Source: DASUFI01 sp036274635 (lineage in GTDB: Bacteria > Planctomycetota > B15-G4). Taken from it: DNA of 35,076 bases. The DNA is taken from contig DASUFI010000259.1 in assembly GCA_036274635.1 (NCBI GenBank), forward strand, positions 1-35,076. Direction: 5' to 3'. The notes beneath the pieces were generated by a model. It was not told the DNA's origin. It saw only the letters and a program-made list of their open reading frames with translations, and ran no database searches. Of the stretch, positions 32,016-35,076 are shown piece after piece (position 1 is the first letter of the stretch; each line of letters opens with the position of its first letter). The position numbers were made by a program, and so were the translations under genes.

Positions 32016-32816
32016 TCAGATGCCCAGCCGCGCGAGCGCGGCGGCGATGGCCTCGGGGCTCACCTGCCCGTCGGCGAGGCGCGCCTGGGGCTGCAGCTGG
32101 CCGTCCTTGAGGAACTGGACCTCGTCCGAGAAAGCGGCGTCGCGTGCGTTGTGGGTCACGAGCAGGATCGTCTGCCCGAACTCGTCGCGGCAGCGGCGGA
32201 ACAGGCGCATGACCTCCTCGCCCGCCGAGCTGGAGATGTTGCCGGTGGGCTCGTCGGCCATGATGACGGCCGGCCGGCCCGCGAGCGCCCGCGCGATCGA
32301 GACGCGCTGCATCTCGCCGCCGCTGAGCTGGTGCGGGTACTGCCGCAGCTTGCCGCCGATGTGCAGCAGCTCGACCAGCCGCTCGACGTCGTCCTCGGCG
32401 CTGGGCGCCGGCGCCGCCGCCGGATCGGCCGCGCCGCCGGCCAGCAGCCCGCCCTCGCGGCCGTCGCCCGCGCCGATGAGCAGCGGCAGGCGGATGTTCT
32501 GCTCCACCGTGAGGTTGGGGATGAGGTTGTAGAACTGGAAGACGAAGCCGACGAGGTCGCGCCGCAGCAGCGTGCGCCGCTTCTCCGACAGTGAGTACAG
32601 GTCCTGGCCCGCGAGGTGCACCGTGCCGCCCGACGGCGGCTCGAGGCCCGAGACCATGTGCAGCAGCGTCGACTTGCCCGAGCCCGACGGCCCCATGATG
32701 GTCACGAAGCTGCCGGCCCGCACGGAGAAGGAGACCTCGCGCACGACGGCGAAGCGCCCCGCGTCGGTGCCGTAGAACTTGAACAGCTCCCTGGTCTGCA
32801 GGATGGGTTCGGGCAT
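32016..32816 (-). CDS. ABC transporter ATPase (MacB/LolD type)
   Basis: A 266-residue cytosolic ATPase. Walker A is GPSGSGKST (42-50), the Q-loop lies in GFVFQFYNLIPNLTVEQNI, the signature is LSGGEMQRV, and Walker B is AVIMADEPTGN, followed by the H-loop VTHN. It has a Gly/Ala-rich insertion of about 30 residues in the helical subdomain (GDGREGGLLAGGAADPAAA) that is unusual for LolD-like proteins. The start at 32816 follows AGGAG at 6-nt spacing; a longer version from 32891 adds an unconserved tail. It powers the FtsX permease encoded 1 nt downstream. Confidence 0.93.
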   Translation of the reverse strand: MPEPILQTRELFKFYGTDAGRFAVVREVSFSVRAGSFVTIMGPSGSGKSTLLHMVSGLEPPSGGTVHLAGQDLYSLSEKRRTLLRRDLVGFVFQFYNLIPNLTVEQNIRLPLLIGAGDGREGGLLAGGAADPAAAPAPSAEDDVERLVELLHIGGKLRQYPHQLSGGEMQRVSIARALAGRPAVIMADEPTGNISSSAGEEVMRLFRRCRDEFGQTILLVTHNARDAAFSDEVQFLKDGQLQPQARLADGQVSPEAIAAALARLGI

Positions 32817-33068
32817 GGCGGCTCCTGCTCGTTGCGGCGACGGACGCGAGGCGGTGAGCGAGGCTGCCCGAACTGTGGTACTGCTGTCCATGCTGGCTCC
32901 CGGAGTTCGCGTCTTTCCCTGGATTCGTCCCGTGGCGAGCGTGAAACCGACGCGGCGCTGTCGAGTTCCTGCGGCAGTTGTGCGGCGGCGCCGGGACGCG
33001 AGCGCGCCGCGCAGCCCGAGCGGCCCTCGACCGTCACCGGCCGGAGCGCGACGCCCGGGAGCCCGCGA

Positions 33069-34604
33069 TCAGCGGCCGGACAGGCGCCCGGTGAAGGCGC
33101 TCATCCGCGGATCGGCAAGCGAGTCGTTCCTCGCGACCCGGTCGCCCATCCGGCTCAACAAGCCGTCCGCGCCCGCCGGTCCGCCACCCGCAGGATTCTC
33201 TTCGCCTTTCTGGATGGCCTGCAGCGTGATCGGCATCCAGTAGCCGGACTCGCCGCTCAGGCTCAGGACACCTCCGACGTTCGCCGGCGCGAGGCCGTGC
33301 AGGCGGGCGTGCAGGTCGCGCCCCCCGGGGATGTTCTGCACCAGCGTGTTGCACGAGCGCGGCGCGCCCTGCTCGTCGAAGGAGTAGCTGATCGACAGCT
33401 TGGTCGACTCGTCCTGCCCCTGCTGGACGCCGGTGTAGTACCCGCTGCGTGTGACCAGCTCGACGTCGAAGGCGAAGGCCGTCACGGGCTTCTGGTGGTC
33501 GTCCTTGCCGCTCGACACCGTGACGCTCGCCTTGCCGACGCCCGGCATGTCCATCAGCGGAACGGTCTGGGACGCGCCGTGGCGGGCCGAGCCGAGGAGG
33601 CTGACTGGATCGACGCCCTGCGCCTCGAGGAGCGCCAGCAGCGTCTGCGAGGTCGACACGACGTCGGCCACCCCGACATCTCCACGCACCGTGGCATCAG
33701 CCGCCTTCCAGAGCTGGTCCCAGGTGGAGGAGCTCCCCGCGGACGGCGCGCCCGACGCCGTTGCCTCCGGCGTGGCTGCTGGCGCGGCCGAGGCAGCGGG
33801 TGCGTCCGGATGGACAGGCACGGCCGGAGCCTGCGCGACCTGCGGCAGGCTTGCACCTGCCGTCGGCGAGCGGACGTCTGTGCGGCTCGCGGGACTCGTC
33901 GCAACGACGTGATCGTTCTCGTGTGCGCCCGACCCGGTGCGGACGGTCAGCCACACGGCCACGCCGAGCATCGCCAGGATGATCGCGGCGACGGACTTCA
34001 GCACGAATGGACGACTGCTCTTCTCGACCATGAGGAGTCCCCTGACGAAGTGGTGCCATGTCGGCTGCGCCGGGCTCGGCAGCGTCAGCCAGCCGGCGTG
34101 CATCGTCTTCTCGAGGCGACCGCGCAGCTCCTGCCGCGCGCGAGCCAGGCGCTGGCGCACAGCCTCGGGCGCGATCCCGTCCTGCGCGGCGATCTCGGTC
34201 GGCGTGAGCCCCTCGTAATAGCGGCGCACGAGCGTGGAGAAGTACGGCTCGTCCAGCGCGGTCACGGCCTCCACGAGCCGCCTGAGGAGCTCGCGCCGCG
34301 CCGCGAGGTCGACCGTGGATGGCAGGGCCTCCGGCCTCGCGGCGAGTTGCTCGCGTCGCAACCGACGCCGCTCGCCGCGCCAGGCGTGCCCGACCGTTCG
34401 CCGCGTGACTCCGGCGAGCCATGCCCGCAGCCGCTCGCCGGTGCGCACGTGATCGGGCGACTGCTGCAGCGCCAGCAGGCAGGCGCGTTGCAGGACGTCG
34501 TCGGCGACGTCGGGATCGCGAACCAGCCGCTGCGCCAGCGCGCGCATCCAGCCCAGCTGGGCCAGCAGCTCATCGTGCTCGGGGCGTGGTTCGGGGGCGC
34601 TCAT
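33069..34604 (-). CDS. ECF-like sigma factor fused to a transmembrane helix and an unidentified outer domain
   Basis: A 511-residue single chain. Residues 12-80 are sigma region 2 (ELLAQLGWMRALAQRLVRD, DPDVADDVLQRACLLAL). Residues 105-165 are region 4 with helix-turn-helix EGLTPTEIAAQDGIAPEAVR. Residues of about 201-221 are a transmembrane helix (LKSVAAIILAMLGVAVWLTV). An Ala/Pro/Ser-rich linker (about 225-290) leads to about 220 residues of an unrecognised soluble domain (VELVTRSGYYTGVQQG, CNTLVQNIPGG, VLSLSGESGYWMPI). Over residues 11-165 it aligns without gaps to the fusion encoded at 13994, with 101 of 155 positions identical by hand count, while the outer domains share nothing obvious. 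No anti-sigma gene is adjacent. TAGACT at 34616-34611 lies just before the ATG, consistent with leaderless expression. Confidence 0.85.
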   Translation of the reverse strand: MSAPEPRPEHDELLAQLGWMRALAQRLVRDPDVADDVLQRACLLALQQSPDHVRTGERLRAWLAGVTRRTVGHAWRGERRRLRREQLAARPEALPSTVDLAARRELLRRLVEAVTALDEPYFSTLVRRYYEGLTPTEIAAQDGIAPEAVRQRLARARQELRGRLEKTMHAGWLTLPSPAQPTWHHFVRGLLMVEKSSRPFVLKSVAAIILAMLGVAVWLTVRTGSGAHENDHVVATSPASRTDVRSPTAGASLPQVAQAPAVPVHPDAPAASAAPAATPEATASGAPSAGSSSTWDQLWKAADATVRGDVGVADVVSTSQTLLALLEAQGVDPVSLLGSARHGASQTVPLMDMPGVGKASVTVSSGKDDHQKPVTAFAFDVELVTRSGYYTGVQQGQDESTKLSISYSFDEQGAPRSCNTLVQNIPGGRDLHARLHGLAPANVGGVLSLSGESGYWMPITLQAIQKGEENPAGGGPAGADGLLSRMGDRVARNDSLADPRMSAFTGRLSGR

Positions 34605-34610
34605 GGCGGC

Positions 34611-34616
34611 AGTCTA
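34611..34616 (-). promoter_or_regulatory. Candidate -10 hexamer (TAGACT), possibly leaderless
   Basis: The minus-strand hexamer ends 6 nt before the ATG at 34604, so transcription would begin at or next to the start codon. No Shine-Dalgarno sequence is present, which agrees with a leaderless mRNA. No -35 element was found. Confidence 0.25.
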
Positions 34617-34842
34617 GAAGTCCCGCCGAAGGCGCCGTCGTGACGGATGCTTTTCGGGGCGTCAGCTCAGGCCGGCGCGAGGTCGGAATGGGCAAGGCTG
34701 CCAGGCACGGGCCTGAAGCCCCCGATCTCGCACTGCTCCACCACCCCTTCCACGGTGTACTCTGCGGTGACCCTGCCCGCGCAGGGTCGCCGGCGGGTGC
34801 TGAACGCCCGTGGCCGACCGAAGCCGTTTCGCAGAGCCCGCC

Positions 34843-35076
34843 ATGATCCACACCGAGAATGAGTGCCGCGAGGCCAAGCTGCGCCTCAAGCGCATCGACC
34901 GCGAGCTGAGCCGGCTCGACATGAGCATGAGCATCCAGGGCACGCCCGTCGCGACGCGCGTGAGCATCCTCAAGGACATCCGCGCTCAGCGCGTGGAGCT
35001 CGCCCACGAGATCGAGCAGTACGAGCGCACGCACGCGGCCGGCGCGCCGCCCGAGGGTGGGGGGCCGGCCGCGGGC
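34843..35076 (+). CDS. 5' part of a coiled-coil protein (truncated by window end)
   Basis: An ATG at 34843 opens a frame that stays open to the window edge (78 codons). The peptide starts MIHTENECREAKLRLKRIDREL and continues with charged heptad-like sequence (LSRLDMSMSIQG, LKDIRAQRVELAHEIEQYE) before a Gly/Pro/Ala-rich segment. It looks like a soluble coiled coil with a flexible tail and has no recognisable domain. The ribosome site is weak. A hairpin GACCCTGC-CCGC-GCAGGGTC lies upstream at 34769-34788. Divergent from the second sigma fusion. Confidence 0.55.
   Translation, partial: MIHTENECREAKLRLKRIDRELSRLDMSMSIQGTPVATRVSILKDIRAQRVELAHEIEQYERTHAAGAPPEGGGPAAG

Noticed and set aside
29366..32110. 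914-residue plus-strand ORF antisense to the ABC permease
   Set aside because: Gln/Arg/Glu/Ala-rich low-complexity product without hydrophobic core; the opposite strand has a complete FtsX-type protein.
1..35076. CRISPR arrays, tRNA or rRNA genes, integrases
   Set aside because: No regularly spaced repeats, cloverleaf with CCA-type end, rRNA-like sequence or recombinase motif was seen on either strand.

Overview
The window is high-GC bacterial DNA that most resembles Planctomycetota. It encodes a DUF1552 / DUF1587-1592-1588-1585 (PSD1) cytochrome pair, two sigma factors with long C-terminal extracytoplasmic extensions, and many Sec-exported proteins built from FG-GAP propellers or parallel beta-helices. 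No tRNA, rRNA, CRISPR array, integrase or transposase gene was seen. The taxonomic call is inference from gene content.

Layout, left to right. 1-2051: the end of an unidentified gene, a small ORF overlapping it by ATGA, and a secreted beta-propeller protein with a thrombospondin-3-like calcium repeat. 2212-6198: a SAM methyltransferase, a secreted alpha/beta hydrolase and a seven-repeat FG-GAP protein. 6281-10008 (minus): a Tat-exported DUF1552 protein overlapping by 4 nt a diheme PSD1 cytochrome. 10436-11752: a radical SAM protein with an N-terminal SPASM-like cysteine set and a C-terminal beta domain. 11893-12050: the first copy of a 158-bp terminal-inverted-repeat element, then a second FG-GAP protein. 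13994-17614: a sigma factor, transmembrane helix and about nine carboxypeptidase-regulatory-like repeats in one chain. 17725-20772: two convergent parallel beta-helix proteins. 21121-26251: a sulfatase-superfamily lipoprotein candidate and a large glycosidase-like secreted protein ending in a BIG2 domain. 26252-26409: the second copy of the 158-bp element. 26454-32816 (minus): a GT39/PMT-type glycosyltransferase, a membrane-anchored methyltransferase flanked by gene fragments, and an ABC ATPase/FtsX permease pair. 33069-34604 (minus): a second sigma-transmembrane-extracytoplasmic fusion. 34843-end: a partial coiled-coil protein.

How the genes relate. Most products are predicted to act in or across the cell envelope. 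Three secreted proteins (4510, 12179, 17725) end in the same module of about 120 residues, which suggests a shared export, sorting or surface-attachment route. The two sigma fusions share about 65% identity (hand count) and no gaps over residues 11-165, but carry unrelated outer domains. They look like single-chain transmembrane regulators in which the sensor replaces a separate anti-sigma factor. This pair, with the 158-bp element, is the most promising material in the window.
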